The notes: a model not told the origin generated them from the letters alone. DNA of 64,000 bases from Gavia stellata (GCF_030936135.1 NC_082594.1:105563020-105627019); one strand, 5' to 3'. Counted from the first letter of the stretch, positions 42,201-52,861 are shown. Program-made: numbers and translations.

Positions 42201-45200
42201 AAGTAGGTGGACCAGCATCTATTTGGGAAAATGTTAATCTTGCAGGTGTGCGTAACAGACAGAACTGATATCAACACAAACAGAAGCTACAGACATTTTC
42301 ATTCACAAATGTGGCCTTGACTCATTTAAGTTTGTGTATGTGGTATGTGAACAACTTCAATGGCAGGTTAACTGGACTACCTGTTCATATATTTGTCAAA
42401 CAATAAACAGAAAGCAAAACTACATTGTCCACCTCCATAATACATGTCTCTCTCCTCCTACTGCTCAAACCAATGACTGTCAAAGATTGCTCCTCTCATT
42501 CTAGCCCTTTCAATCTAGTATGTCTGTCTCACACAGTTCATCTGAAAAAAGTGTGGCAAGTACTTCCGTTCAACCTTGCCTCTACTCTGGTGATTAAGAA
42601 ATTAGAAAAATAAAGAAAAGATTCCCTCAGGTCACAGACTGCCAGCCAGAGCTTCCACCGTTGAAGTTTTCCCAAAAAAGATTTCAACCTATGCCATACA
42701 CACAGCACTGGAATTTACAACCTGAAAAGTTTATATTCCCTCCCCACTACCCATTTCTTTTCTTTAAGAAAAAAAAGAAAAAAAAGAAAAAAGAAAAAAA
42801 AAGAAAGCAACTAAAGGTAGGGTCAGAATCAATTCTATCATATCTCAAGGAAAAAAAAAATCTATCACCCTTAACAGCTTAAGGATGGCAAAATGATATT
42901 CTGGTATTATCTACAGTCAGACAGGCAGGAGAAAGCCTTGATCAGATATTACTTGTGTCTGGATTAAAAAAAAAAAAAGACCAAAATATTTGCTATGGAG
43001 GTCTTCAAAATTAAAGCTTTTTTCAAATTCTTTAACATACGATGCAACGCAGCTACTCAGATCTCCACAGACCTGCAACAGGCTTAGTTCAGAGCAGTAC
43101 AGAACAGGGCTGCACTCAAAATAGCTGTTCTTACAATGGCAGGAAAACCATATACATCTCCATTCTTCAAACCAGGAGAAAGGCATTAAGGCAAAGTGGA
43201 GTGACAGAATGGTCTTTCTAGCAAAAATAATAAACAGGACCGATATTTTATCTGCTCTAACTTATATTAAAATAGCTTTAGATGAAATGCTATAAAAGAA
43301 CTACAATGGACTATATTTCAGTTGGTGTTTATTCCTTTGAATTTACAGATGGCTAATCAAAATTTGATAGAACACTTGAACTGACATAACAGTTTGTCTC
43401 TTAAGACATTAGAGAGACTAATTTCTAACAAGGATTAGCATCACTGATTACTGCTAGCTGAATTCTATGTATTATAGAAGTTGGGGAAAAACAAAAATAA
43501 ATAAACTGAGAATCTTTCAATACCTCATCCACAGAAGAGAAATATGTGGATGGCACAAGAAGCTGTTCTTTCTCTCTGGCTGAAAGGGTCACTGCGGTCA
43601 GAGTAACAAGTCCATTTCCCTGTTAGTGATCCAAGTATCTTCTTTTTATTATTTATATCCATGCTATTTGTTTTCTGATATTCTGTCCTGCCATACTTTA
43701 CTTGCCTTCAACAGACAGATTTATTATGAGTTGCTTAAGTGTCAAGTATCATGGCCTGAAAAACAACACTGAGGATCGTTCTGAAGTTATACCAAAGTAC
43801 TTAACACTCAGGTGTTTCTTTTAAAGACACAGAGAGAGAGAAAAAAAAGAAGCTCCTTGTGCTGCATGGTCATGCACCTCAGTTTTACACTGAAGAAGAA
43901 AAAAAACACAACACAGGAAGAAAATGGAAGATAGGAGTAAAGATACTTATGACCTGCATCCTTCTGAAACTGGAAGTCAGAGCACTGCATACTACAAGTT
44001 ACGGGGCATGAAATAAGAGCAGTTATTCTAGTTCCCTGAAGGATATTTCTATTCTATTTTTAAAACCAGAAAGGTAGTTCAATCCACATTACATACGGGG
44101 AACTGAGGATTCAACCTAGCACTAGCCACCTGACACTCAGCATTAAATGCAAATCAGCAGTCTTAATACTGTTAATACAAAACAGAAAGGCTTTCTTCTG
44201 TCTAATCTATGCTGAAGTCACAAGAAAACAAAATGTCCTCCCTAAATTTTGCTAATCTGCTTTGCTGACATAACTCAAAACAGATAATCAAATACTCTAC
44301 TACAGGAGGAACTTGTTGCCACTGTTTATTTGAAAATATGGTGAACAAACATCTGTAGCTGTTCCCAGAGCCCAACACAAATGTCTTCAGTGAGTGGTGG
44401 CAGTCCTTCCACTCAAGACATATGGAGAGGACAAAGGAGAATAGGACAAAAAGCAAAACAATGAAGCTACTAATTCCAGAGGATTCGACAAGGGGCAACC
44501 CTGTCATACCTGATACTACAAGCAAATAAAAACTATGCATTAACAAATCCCTACCCACTTGGTTAACGGTCCTCTGTCACAACAGTTCACTCTGAATTCT
44601 CATCCAAAGAAAACAGACAATAGATAGTGATCCCAGCCTTTCATACCAGTTTTCACTTAGCTACATATACTCTCATAATCTAATCGTTTACGAAGCACAC
44701 AGGCTCACTCGCCTCACAAAGATGAAATTGTATCCTATGTAGACAAAAATCTTTTGCCTGCTTAGATACTTGGTCTGATATGAGTAACTACTCACCCTTA
44801 ATGAAAGCCTCATACTGTAACTGTCACTATTTGACCCAGTTTTGTTTGGTTTGGGGTGTCTTTTTTTTCACTTAGAAATTGATATGAAGTTACTATAAAA
44901 GACATTTCGAACAGAATCAGTCCATGACATTTATTTTAATTACTACTACTTATAACCACAGTACGCAATGAAAGAGATATTCTGAAGTTATGTGATCATT
45001 CAGTGATTTTCTCAATTTTACAGCTAGAAAGAGTAGGGGATTGGGTTTGCTCACATGCACTCCTACAATATTAATTTGTCTGTACAACTGACAAACGTAA
45101 CTGCTTACCTTGCCTAGATATTACTTGCACACTGAGTTGCACTGTTCCATCTGTTTTTACTCCTTGATCAAAAAGGCTTCGATCTGGGTCCAGCTTGATA

Positions 45201-47957
45201 AAAGCAAAAAAAAATTCAAAATATGTATTAGTCTCACAGTTACAAGAAACTTATTCACCTTTAAACTTTAGAAACACTTAGTGTCTGCAGCAAATTTTCT
45301 AAGGAAACGTGCAAATATTTTTAGTACTATGTAGACCTAGTACATGACAGAACGAACTTGATCGGAATTTGAAACTCGCCATTCTGTTCTGTTTAAGGTA
45401 GTTTCACTCACAGGGACATTTTTTAACCTAAAAAACCCAATGCAAAACCTGGCAGTACCTTCACTTTGTGCAAAGTATCTACAGTTCCTTTTTTCAGTTT
45501 TTATCACCTTCATAAAAATTCTTGTCTTTAAAGCAGTATTCTCCCTGTTGTTTCTGGAGAAGCCACAGATGTCTGATTATAACTACAAATAAAACATCCA
45601 GCTAAACACAATGCAAAACAGTTATACTGTCTAACATGGTGATGCCTGTAAAAACAGGGTGAAGGGGAACTTTCTTGAGTAATGTTTTGCTATCTATGTA
45701 CCTGAATAGTAGGAAAACCTTCTCACTTTATTCAGATTCAAAACAAGATTAGACTCATGGAAGTTCAGGCAGCAACAAATGTGGGCTACCTCAAGAGAAG
45801 ACAGTTTTGTTGTCGCCCTCATTCTTCTTTCACTTGCAAGGTGGTATTTTTTTTTCTTTCTTACCCTTACCTCAGGAAGCCTGAAAGCATTTTGCTTTTA
45901 TTTACACTGAATTAGTGTGTACATATTAAATGGTCCGATGATAATGAACCTGACATAAAATTAAACTCCTAATTACAATTAATATATCAAATGAAGCATG
46001 AATTCCAAGAACAATAGAAGAAAGGGACAAAGTATGTAAAATGGTTCTCCATTAAGAGGTTAAATCTTTCATAACCTTTCAATTTACCTGGATATCTTGC
46101 AGGCAAATTTCATGTGCATCCAAGGAACACTGCAGTCTAGGTTCCAGCAACTTCTTAAGATTTCCAATTGGTTCATTGATGTCAATAGCTTGACTCACAA
46201 ATTCTGCTGTGGTGTAGGTTTGCTCAACGATGCTTAAGTAGCAAATTAACAGAACAAAATATTACCTACAGGTTAATATAGCTTGTGCAATATAGTAGGT
46301 ATATGAAAGCTTAAAAAAAAGTTAGAAGTAAGCTACATGAAAGGTAATACTGACTCTGAAATCTTAATACCATGCAGAAAAGCTCTTAGATTGAGTAGAC
46401 GATGAATTACTAAACTTGGTCCCATTGATTTTACAGTTGTATAACTCTTCTTTTACCCTGTTGCAGTTAAAAAGCTAGGTTAAATATGAAGATTATTTTC
46501 AGATCACCGTTTTCAAGACATTAAGTCATGATTAGTATACTATACATTATTAACTTGCATGTAGAGTAAACTAATTCTATTTGCCTTGCCTAGTCTGTAT
46601 TTAAAAGATATTCAAGTTAAAAACAAACACAGAAACTTAACAGATAGGGAACAAAGAAGGAAAAAAATACCCACTCTCATACAGAGTAATTGTCCATGTC
46701 TTTTAACCAGTCAGCACAAGGATAAGCTTAATGCATACAAGAGACAACGAGAAGGAACTACAGCAACATGGAGCCTTGAAGGAAACATCAGTCACATGTC
46801 ATGGTTGTCCTGCACTAAAATGATGTGACAGTATTGGCATAGGCATTCAGAAACATCAGTTATGGGTCTTGTATCTTAACAATGACCTTAGACAGTTGGT
46901 CTCCTTACATTTACAAAGAATGAAATCAGAAAGTATACAGACATAGTCAGTTTGTAAGTAGTAAAAATATACAAGGAGCTCAGAATAAGAAGAAACTAAT
47001 AAGTGGTTTTGAATCAGTTCTCCAAAACGGGTTCTTAAAGAGCAGGTCACCTACCAGCCTCAGCTATTTCTATCCAACACATTAAATGCCTCTCTGTGCT
47101 TTCAAAAACAGTTGTAAAAATTAGGAGGGAACCATTAGTAAGAAAAAAAAAACAGGCTGAAGTAATTAAGTCAAAGAATATCAGACTTCGGTATCTACAG
47201 TTTCAATAGCCCTAACAACAATAGAGTCAATAGATACAGAATATCATTTCTGCTCTGTTAAAAACAAATGACCCTGTATAACACTAAAGCAATGGACTGG
47301 AGTAACTGAAAGGTTCATCTCAATTACAGAAGGATATACTGAAACTGAAAGGTTTGCAGCATGTACACGTAGACATATGCCTACAGACATGAAAGCAGGG
47401 GGAAGAGAACTACTAAGAATGTAGCAAGAGACAGACAAAACAGTTTAGGTTTTAAGCAATTAAGATTGAATAATATAATAGCACTATACTGGTTTCCTAT
47501 AGTGGCTACAGTTCCACTTCAAGAAAATCACCATTTAATTAAATAAGAAGCAGAAAAACTGAAGAAAGCACAAGCAAAATTAAGAACTTCGTATCCAGCA
47601 AGAAAGCTGAAAAACTGTGGAAACAATCAACAGCACTATTACAGAGATGGTACTGAGCCAGTTACTTCTGCCAGTTTAAAGTTACTTCTTTCGCCTAGCT
47701 AGAAAACACTTGTACCTATTTCATAACCATGGCCATCTCTGAAGCATTACACAATAGCCAAAAATAAATCTGAATAACCAAACTTAGTATGTGCAGCCAC
47801 AAATCTGAAAGCAATTAAAGAAAATACATAAATAAATGAATTGCAGCCTAATGACCCCAAAAAGCAAAGACAGTACATACCTTTCTTCAGTGCATTCCTG
47901 TTTCTCAGTTCCATCAATTTCTATTTCTATCAGCTCCTCTGCCTCTCTCTTAGTCAT
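26557..47957 (-). CDS. GABPA: GA-binding protein alpha chain (ETS factor), complete coding region over nine exons
   Basis: Encodes the DNA-binding subunit of GABP/NRF2. With the GABPB subunit it activates housekeeping, ribosomal and nuclear-encoded mitochondrial genes in the nucleus. Joined exons on the minus strand (5' to 3'): 47957-47881, 46232-46088, 45193-45109, 39838-39593, 35456-35262, 34456-34400, 33363-33223, 31863-31671, 26785-26557. They total 1,368 nt, or 455 residues plus TAA (human is 454). Every junction is GT-AG and keeps frame. Domains: acidic N-terminus [19 protein letters not shown] ubiquitin-like domain about 35-121; Pointed/SAM domain about 168-250 ([20 protein letters not shown]); ETS domain about 318-400 ([11 protein letters not shown] to [13 protein letters not shown]); C-terminal helices that bind GABPB, ending [10 protein letters not shown]. 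The start is fixed by an in-frame TAA 15 nt upstream and a purine at -3. The one-residue excess lies in the linker after the Pointed domain (EHSGEIATV). The gene is head-to-head with ATP5PF. Family assignment is very secure. Confidence 0.97.
29869..29960 (+). mobile_element. CR1 LINE 3' end, truncated
   Basis: The CR1-like 3' tail reads GAGGTTGAACCAGAGACCTC, then GGCCCTTCCCACCC, ending GGGATTCTGTGATCCTATG. These are hallmarks of avian CR1 3' ends. It is 5'-truncated, as most CR1 copies are, and inserted antisense in the last GABPA intron. Confidence 0.85.
31464..31486 (+). repeat. Poly(A) run, 23 nt
   Basis: Homopolymer in a GABPA intron near the ETS exon; no retroposon body was recognised upstream. 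Confidence 0.9.
31671..31863 (-). CDS. GABPA: GABPA coding exon, ETS domain part 1 (residues 316-379)
   Basis: Acceptor ATTTCAACAG; donor TTGAG|GTAAGA. Encodes [18 protein letters not shown] to [10 protein letters not shown], covering helices 1-2 and the start of the DNA-recognition helix. The two recognition-helix arginines are split: the second is completed across the next intron. Confidence 0.96.
32231..32256 (+). repeat. (CA)n(TA)n microsatellite
   Basis: ACACACACACACATATATAT-type dinucleotide tract in a GABPA intron, likely polymorphic in length. Confidence 0.85.
33223..33363 (-). CDS. GABPA: GABPA coding exon, pre-ETS linker (residues 269-315)
   Basis: Acceptor TTCTTTACAG; donor ACAG|GTATTG. 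Encodes [19 protein letters not shown] through [20 protein letters not shown], the Ser/Thr/Ala-rich linker leading into the ETS domain. Confidence 0.95.
34400..34456 (-). CDS. GABPA: GABPA coding exon, inter-domain linker (residues 250-268)
   Basis: A 57-nt exon. Acceptor GATTTGCAG; donor CAGC|GTAAGT. Encodes [18 protein letters not shown] between the Pointed and ETS regions. This short exon holds the one-residue length difference from the human protein. Confidence 0.93.
35262..35456 (-). CDS. GABPA: GABPA coding exon, Pointed/SAM domain (residues 185-249)
   Basis: Acceptor CTTTTCCCAG; donor AAAGT|GTACGG. Encodes [18 protein letters not shown] to [11 protein letters not shown], the five-helix Pointed domain used for protein interaction in ETS factors. 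Confidence 0.96.
35890..37110 (+). mobile_element. ERV-L-type LTR with internal insertion, plus strand
   Basis: The left part (CTGGGTTCAGCTGGGATGGA, GTTGATAACACACTGAGAT) and right part (AGTAGGCTGGGGGTGCACAA, CAGGACAGCTGACCCAAACT, then an AATAAA and a CTTTATCTTGACCCA block) follow an avian LTR family as I remember it. It ends GCCCACCACA at 37,110. A middle stretch from about 36,060 to 36,690, with a 32-base A run at 36,169-36,200, does not fit the LTR and looks like a later insertion. It also contains a 21-base C run (36,947-36,967). The element lies in a GABPA intron, antisense to the gene. No internal retroviral genes are present, so it is a solo LTR. Confidence 0.75.
38133..38150 (+). repeat. 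Poly(G) run, 18 nt
   Basis: Homopolymer G tract in a GABPA intron. It reads as poly(C) in GABPA pre-mRNA and is prone to length error in assemblies. Confidence 0.9.
39593..39838 (-). CDS. GABPA: GABPA coding exon, OST end to Pointed-domain start (residues 103-184)
   Basis: Acceptor CTGTGCCTAG; donor TTATG|GTAATA. Contains [20 protein letters not shown], the acidic/histidine stretch [18 protein letters not shown] and [20 protein letters not shown]. It links the OST domain to the Pointed domain. Confidence 0.96.
42771..42807 (+). repeat. A-rich (GAAAAAA)n low-complexity tract
   Basis: Irregular A/G low-complexity repeat in a GABPA intron. Confidence 0.8.
45109..45193 (-). CDS. GABPA: GABPA coding exon, OST domain part 2 (residues 75-102)
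   Basis: Acceptor TTTTATCAAG; donor CAAG|GTAAGC. The translation runs [16 protein letters not shown] to SVQVISRQ. The human protein has Tyr where Arg is read in VISRQG; otherwise it is nearly identical to human as I recall it. Confidence 0.94.
46088..46232 (-). CDS. GABPA: GABPA coding exon, OST domain part 1 (residues 26-74)
   Basis: Acceptor TACTTAAG; donor CAG|GTAAAT. The translation runs [12 protein letters not shown] to HEICLQDIQ and matches the first half of the GABPA OST ubiquitin-like domain. Confidence 0.95.
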
Positions 47958-47981
47958 GGCTAAAATGTCTTAAGAACAGAC
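47881..47981 (-). CDS. GABPA: GABPA first coding exon with 24 nt of 5'UTR (codons 1-26)
   Basis: Acceptor TTCATAG precedes position 47,981; coding starts at 47,957. Encodes residues 1-25 and two bases of Ser26 ([16 protein letters not shown] then TEKQECTEE). Donor GAAAG|GTATGT. The in-frame TAA in the leader (47,970-47,972) rules out an upstream start within this exon. Confidence 0.95.
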
Positions 47982-50900
47982 CTATGAACAGAAAAGAATT
48001 TTTTTTGTAAGTCACAGACCAACAAAACTAGATGACGGGTTGTCATATCAAACATATTTTAAACCAAATACCAGGACAGCTTTTTAAAGACAAGAATTCA
48101 CCTAAAAAATAGCCAAAAGCTAATACAGATTTCACAAAACGGATGATGATACCTGTTCTTCAAACAAATGTTCTAGGGGCAAATCCAGGACCATAAACGG
48201 ACATTAGCACAGCAACCAAAGCCTGATTTTCTCAGAGGCATCCAAATTTACTGAATGTTTTTGTTATGGGCCAGCTACAACTTTTAGTGGCTGGTTGCAA
48301 AGAACTTCTGAAAATTCTTTGAAAGTTATGTGTATTTTGGCATCTAGATTCAGCTACGTAATACCTTCCTAGCAAGGCTGAAAGATGGTACTTATAAATT
48401 TAAGTAGCATTTTACATAAAATGCTGCGACTGGAAGCCAGACAGAAGATCCATGATTTCCTCATAGGTAAATAAACTCAGCAATAAAGTTTTTATTGACT
48501 GTCCCATCTCTCAACCCATCCCTCTCACGGGCGATCACTTGATGATATGTGCATAATGAATGCATCTTGTTAAGTCCCAAACTAATGCAGTATGTTAGCA
48601 ATTAAAAGGAAAGCTATTCTGTGATGATATTCTCATTGACACTGAAGATTTTCACACCCTGTAGAATACTGGGGTCTGTTGGAATGTAAAGGGGAAAGAA
48701 AGAATTACAGTATTTGGTCTGTAAAGACATAGTTTGTATAATATTATCATGTCTTACTAACCATCCCATACATCGTAAGTAGGAAATACACACGATAAAG
48801 AACTGGGCCAAATTATATTAACAGTTTACAATAAATAACACCACCAACTCATAGGAAAAGGAGTAGGAAGTAGGAGTACAGTGGAAAGAAAAAATCACAG
48901 TAGAAAAATCAAAACATGCTACTATTTAAGTATCCACAATAGAGGTTATTAGCAAGGTTTCCATCCTGGAACCATTCTTTCCCAGGGACGACTCTATCCC
49001 AAACCCAACTGTTAGTAAGAGAATTTATTAAAGACAAGTTAATAAGGGAACTTATTAAACTTTAATACTTCTCAAAAGGAGTAACCAACTAAATTGTACA
49101 GTTGTTACAGAAAAGGTTTAAACAAATTCAAATTACTCATCTTATTATTTCCTTCAGAAACTATTGCGTAAAATTAGTTTTGAAGAAATCAAGTGCTGCA
49201 TGTGATATCAATCTGTGAGAAGCTACCAGGGCTAGATAGGAAGTAAACAGCACCTCATTAATATCTCACCACTAGAAGCAAAATCAGAATCTGTTCCGCT
49301 CACAGATCTGGCTCCGTGAAAATCCCCTAACTGTCAGGGTAGGGTCTGCTGAACTGGAGTGGTAATGTCCACTGAACAAGGCCCTGGGAGTCCAATTCCC
49401 ATATCACTTAATCTTATATATCATCTTCATGATAAACGGGGAAGAATGAAATACCACTTCTGAAGAATGCAGACAAGCTTAATTAAATATCTGAAAGAAC
49501 TGACACCTGCATGGTTACAGGTGATCTGGTTGACTCTTAAAGAGATTTTTTCAAAATTAAGGTTTGAGCCTTACTGAAGGTTTGAATCCCTTACTGAAAA
49601 CTCCCAAAGCAGCTAACTGGTACCATAAAAAAGGGGGAAATTCTTTTCTGTATTAGCAATCAGATTAAAAACCCAAAACAACAGGAATAAGTTATCATTT
49701 TTTTGTGAGGGAGTTTACCAGTAAGGTTACAAAAGGGGTTAGGCTAAGATTTCTTTTCCTTGACAAATTCATAAGTTATTCATTGAGAAAACTGTGCAGA
49801 CCTGCAGAAAGAACTCATCATCTTGAATTGTTTCTGGCAGAAAATAGTCAATATTGGTAAACGCAAAGTGATGCACAGTCAGTAAATACTAGAACAGCAC
49901 AGTAACTGTATAGAATTAGGGAAGACATTTTGAAGTCCTTATGGACTGGACTCCAAATTGGCAGCTGGACTAGTAACTGTTCACTCACTCTTCAAAGGCG
50001 GTTTGCAGTTGCATCTCGCAGACTCTACTACATTTCCGGTTACCCTGCGGAGGTAGGAGAGGGAAGCACAGGCACAGACAGCAGGTACACAAAGACGGTT
50101 CCGTTGAACACAGATGCAAGAAAGGGAGATGATGGGTGGAAAGAGGAAGAATGTTGTGAAAACATGCAAAGTTATTAAAAGTTCAGAGAAACCTAATGGG
50201 GAAAATTACTCACTCTTTCCTATGCTAGAATAGAGAGACTCCTGATGAAATAAACATCTCACACAAGTCTAGTGGAATTTGTTGCTACGGGATGATGCAG
50301 AGATTTAAAGTGTACATCGGTTCAGATGGGACTAAGCTTCCTGAGCCTTCCCTAAAGGCTACTGAGAAGCCAGAGAACTCAATCAGCCTGGTTTGCTAGG
50401 AGGGTCAATGTGGCAGGAATACCACAACAGCAGCATTTGTTTGGAGGAACTTAGAAAAGTGTGCTTGATTTGTAGAAGTTACAGCCTACTAATTTCTATG
50501 TTTTTATTTTTCCTCCAACCCAAAAAGCCGTAAAACTTACCTGTTATCCAAGAAAGAATCTGACCATAATGTCCGACACAGACCTCTACTAATGTAAGAA
50601 AAGGCACCTATTAACAGAGCCTTTTTTCCCCTGCACAACAGCCCAGTGCTACGCCAGTATCTTTTACCGTTCGACATTTTCAGTTGGGGAGAAACCCCAT
50701 TGTTCTGTTAAGGTCTATCTTTTCTTTTCCCTGGAATACAAGGAATTAAGGAAGTAACAAGCTTGATAGGGGCACGAACTCTATTACTAGAGTAGCATTT
50801 GTTACCCTACCAGGCAACTGTGAAGCGAGGCAGGGGCGGGGGACACGACTACAGGAGCCCATATGCATTGTCAAGTGATACTGAAGCACAATCACCTGAG

Positions 50901-51619
50901 GTATCTGTGCTCCCGAGATGCTTTGATGGTTCAGTTGTTCGTGGGACATTTGGTACTACCCATCCTTTTTATCATTCGAATTGGGAAATACCAACACAGA
51001 CAACCTATCCTTTACAGATCAGCTTTCACAAGTTACCAGCCAGTTGGGATTTAAGACAAAGCCGGCGGACCACTAAACGGGGTGGAGTCATGCCAGATTT
51101 CAAGTGTTTTCCTTCCTTATCAACAGACAGAAAATAAATCCGAACTGGGAGAAATGGTTGTACAGCACGTACCTGGCTGAGCACCAGGAAGCAAAAGAAG
51201 TAAGATGCCAAATACCCGCTCACGTTTTCACCCAAAATACGTTTTCACAAGTGGAGGTAAGTTTTTTCGTCCCGGAGAGGTCTCGCGGACCCCGCCCGGG
51301 CTGCCTGACTCGCCCCCAGCCGCGACCGCAGGACCTGCGGCGGGAGAACTTCACCCTCCCCCCGCCCCCGGCGCGCCAGCTCCGCCGCGCTGCCCGCGGG
51401 GCCCTTCCCCGCAACCCGCCGCCGCCGGCCGCCGCCTCCATTTCCCGCTCGCGAGGTGGCCGGCGGGCTGCGACCTCAGCCGGAGGCGCCGAGGCCCCGA
51501 GGGACGGGGCGCCCCAGGCCGCTCCTCGGCCGCGAGGCCGCCGCCACGGGCCCTCCCGCGGGCGGGCGGGCGGGCAGCGCCACAGCCAAGCCGGCGGCCG
51601 GCGCAGACCCGCGGCCGGG

Positions 51620-51980
51620 TGAGGCCGCTCCTCCCCGCAGGCCCCGGTTCTCCCCCCCGCCACCCCGCCTGCTTCCCCCCCCCCCTCCTCCCCGCGGCGC
51701 CTCGTCGTTGTTTGAACCCGAAACGGAAATGAGACTCGCGGCGCCGGGGAGAAACGGAAACAAAACACGGGCCGGGCCGCCAGGCCGCACCGCGCTCACC
51801 CGCCGCCGCCGTCCGCCGCCCCGGCCCCGAGCGGAGCGGCCGCACGACACCTCCCGCCAGCCGCGGCCCTCACAGCTCCAGCGGATCCCGCCGCCGCCGC
51901 CCCGAGGAGGCCGTCGCGCTCTCGGGATTGGGCAGCGCGGCCCAGCGCGGGCCCGGGCGGGGAGGGCGCGCCGACACCGC
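51620..51980 (-). other. GABPA: Probable GABPA non-coding first exon region (boundaries uncertain)
   Basis: Mammalian GABPA begins with a non-coding exon in a CpG island, and the first coding exon here starts at a bona fide acceptor, so an upstream exon must exist. The best GABPA-sense donor I see in the island is CGG|GTGAGC, with the exon ending at 51,800. Another good GABPA-sense donor, ATAACAG|GTAAGT, lies at about 50,540 and could end an alternative or extra leader exon. Transcript data would be needed to choose. Confidence 0.3.
51720..51762 (+). promoter_or_regulatory. Pair of IRF/ISRE-like cores
   Basis: GAAACGGAAAT at 51,720-51,730 and GAGAAACGGAAACA at 51,749-51,762 both fit GAAANNGAAA. 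The second matches the extended ISRE except for its last base. They lie in the GABPA-proximal half of the island. The assignment rests on motif only. Confidence 0.45.
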
Positions 51981-52002
51981 CACCCCCCGCGCAGGGGCGG
52001 GA

Positions 52003-52017
52003 ACTACAGCTCCCGGC
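52003..52017 (+). promoter_or_regulatory. ZNF143/Staf-like promoter element
   Basis: ACTACAGCTCCCGGC matches the core of the conserved vertebrate promoter motif ACTAYRnnnCCCR bound by ZNF143. It lies about 75 bp upstream of the ETS pair. Confidence 0.6.
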
Positions 52018-52092
52018 GGCCCCCGCGCGCCACCAATCCGCGGGCGAGGGCGGGGCTGGTGGAGCCTGTCACTTGGCTCCATTTCTCCTCAC

Positions 52093-52117
52093 CCGGAAGC
52101 ATATCGCCTACTTCCGG
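52093..52117. promoter_or_regulatory. Two inverted ETS/GABP sites
   Basis: CCGGAAGC on the plus strand (52,093-52,100) and CTTCCGG, i.e. CCGGAAG on the minus strand (52,111-52,117), with GGAA cores 17 bp apart. CCGGAAG is the preferred GABP core, and GABP forms an alpha2-beta2 tetramer on paired sites. The position just upstream of the presumed ATP5PF start fits core-promoter ETS elements. Confidence 0.75.
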
Positions 52118-52119
52118 CG

Positions 52120-52345
52120 GTAACTGTTAGTGGGGGGCTTTTTCCGCGCTCCCGCTCCCCCCGGGTTGGCAGCTGAGTGGGGCCGTGCGCTGAGGCTGGC
52201 GCTGCCGCCCCGGGGACCCCGTGTGCGCAGCCGCGTGGTTCAGCGCTGTGGCGGCACCGGGCCGCGCGGACGGGCCGGCTTCCCGGCGTGCATTGCGCGG
52301 GGGGCGGGGCGGACCGGGGGCAGTGGTGGCGGCGACTCTCCCAAG
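52120..52345 (+). other. ATP5PF: Probable ATP5PF non-coding first exon (boundaries uncertain)
   Basis: The ATP5PF start-codon exon begins at a clear acceptor, so a leader exon is expected in the CpG island. The best donor is CCCAAG|GTGACT with the exon ending at 52,345. The start is placed just after the ETS pair by inference only. Confidence 0.4.
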
Positions 52346-52861
52346 GTGACTGGAGCTGGGCCGGGGCGGCACCGGTGGGTGCCGGAGGGCGGCTCCTCTT
52401 CCATCGGTTTGCGCTTGGGGCATCCGAGCCCTGGGGCTAACGGCGGCTCTTGGCCCCGCCGCCTGCGGGTGGTTCCCGGGGCGGGTGGGGTGGAGGCAGA
52501 GACGGGGGGGAGCGGTAGGGCCGGCGGCCGCTGCTGCTGCTGGCTTTGGCTGGGTTAAAATTGCTACTTTTTCTTTAAACAAGACAAAACCTGAAATTCT
52601 CTCTTGTCTCGGTGGTGGTGCGAGCAAAGTCGGTCGCAGTGCGTAATTGAACGGGACGTGTAGCAGCCTACTCGCTGGCGTGGTGCTCTTTGGGTTCGGT
52701 GGCTGCTTGAGTTTTCACCCCAGGTTGCATGCTGGTTTAGATATTCTTTCTGGTTTAAAGCTCATCTCTGAACTAAATTTTTGCTTCTTTATGTATTTAC
52801 ATTGCAGAAAGAGCTAACCAATTTTGTATTTCTGTTTTGGCTTCTTTTTTTTTTTTTTTAG

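Larger units (their letters stand above)
51270..52560. promoter_or_regulatory. CpG island, bidirectional GABPA / ATP5PF promoter
   Basis: CpG-dense sequence, very unlike the AT-rich flanks, lies between the first coding exon of GABPA (minus) and that of ATP5PF (plus). It contains several GGGCGG Sp1-type boxes, inverted CCAAT motifs (ATTGG at 51,927-51,931, CCAAT at 52,033-52,037), a ZNF143-like site (52,003-52,017), paired ETS sites (52,093-52,117) and two GAAACGGAAA cores (51,720 and 51,751). No TATA box is apparent. GABPA and ATP5PF are head-to-head in human and mouse, which supports a shared promoter. Confidence 0.88.

Noticed and set aside
51104-52627. Several long open frames on both strands (up to 224 codons)
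   Set aside because: They are Arg/Pro/Gly/Ala-rich products of CpG-island composition, overlapping on all frames. None has coding similarity.
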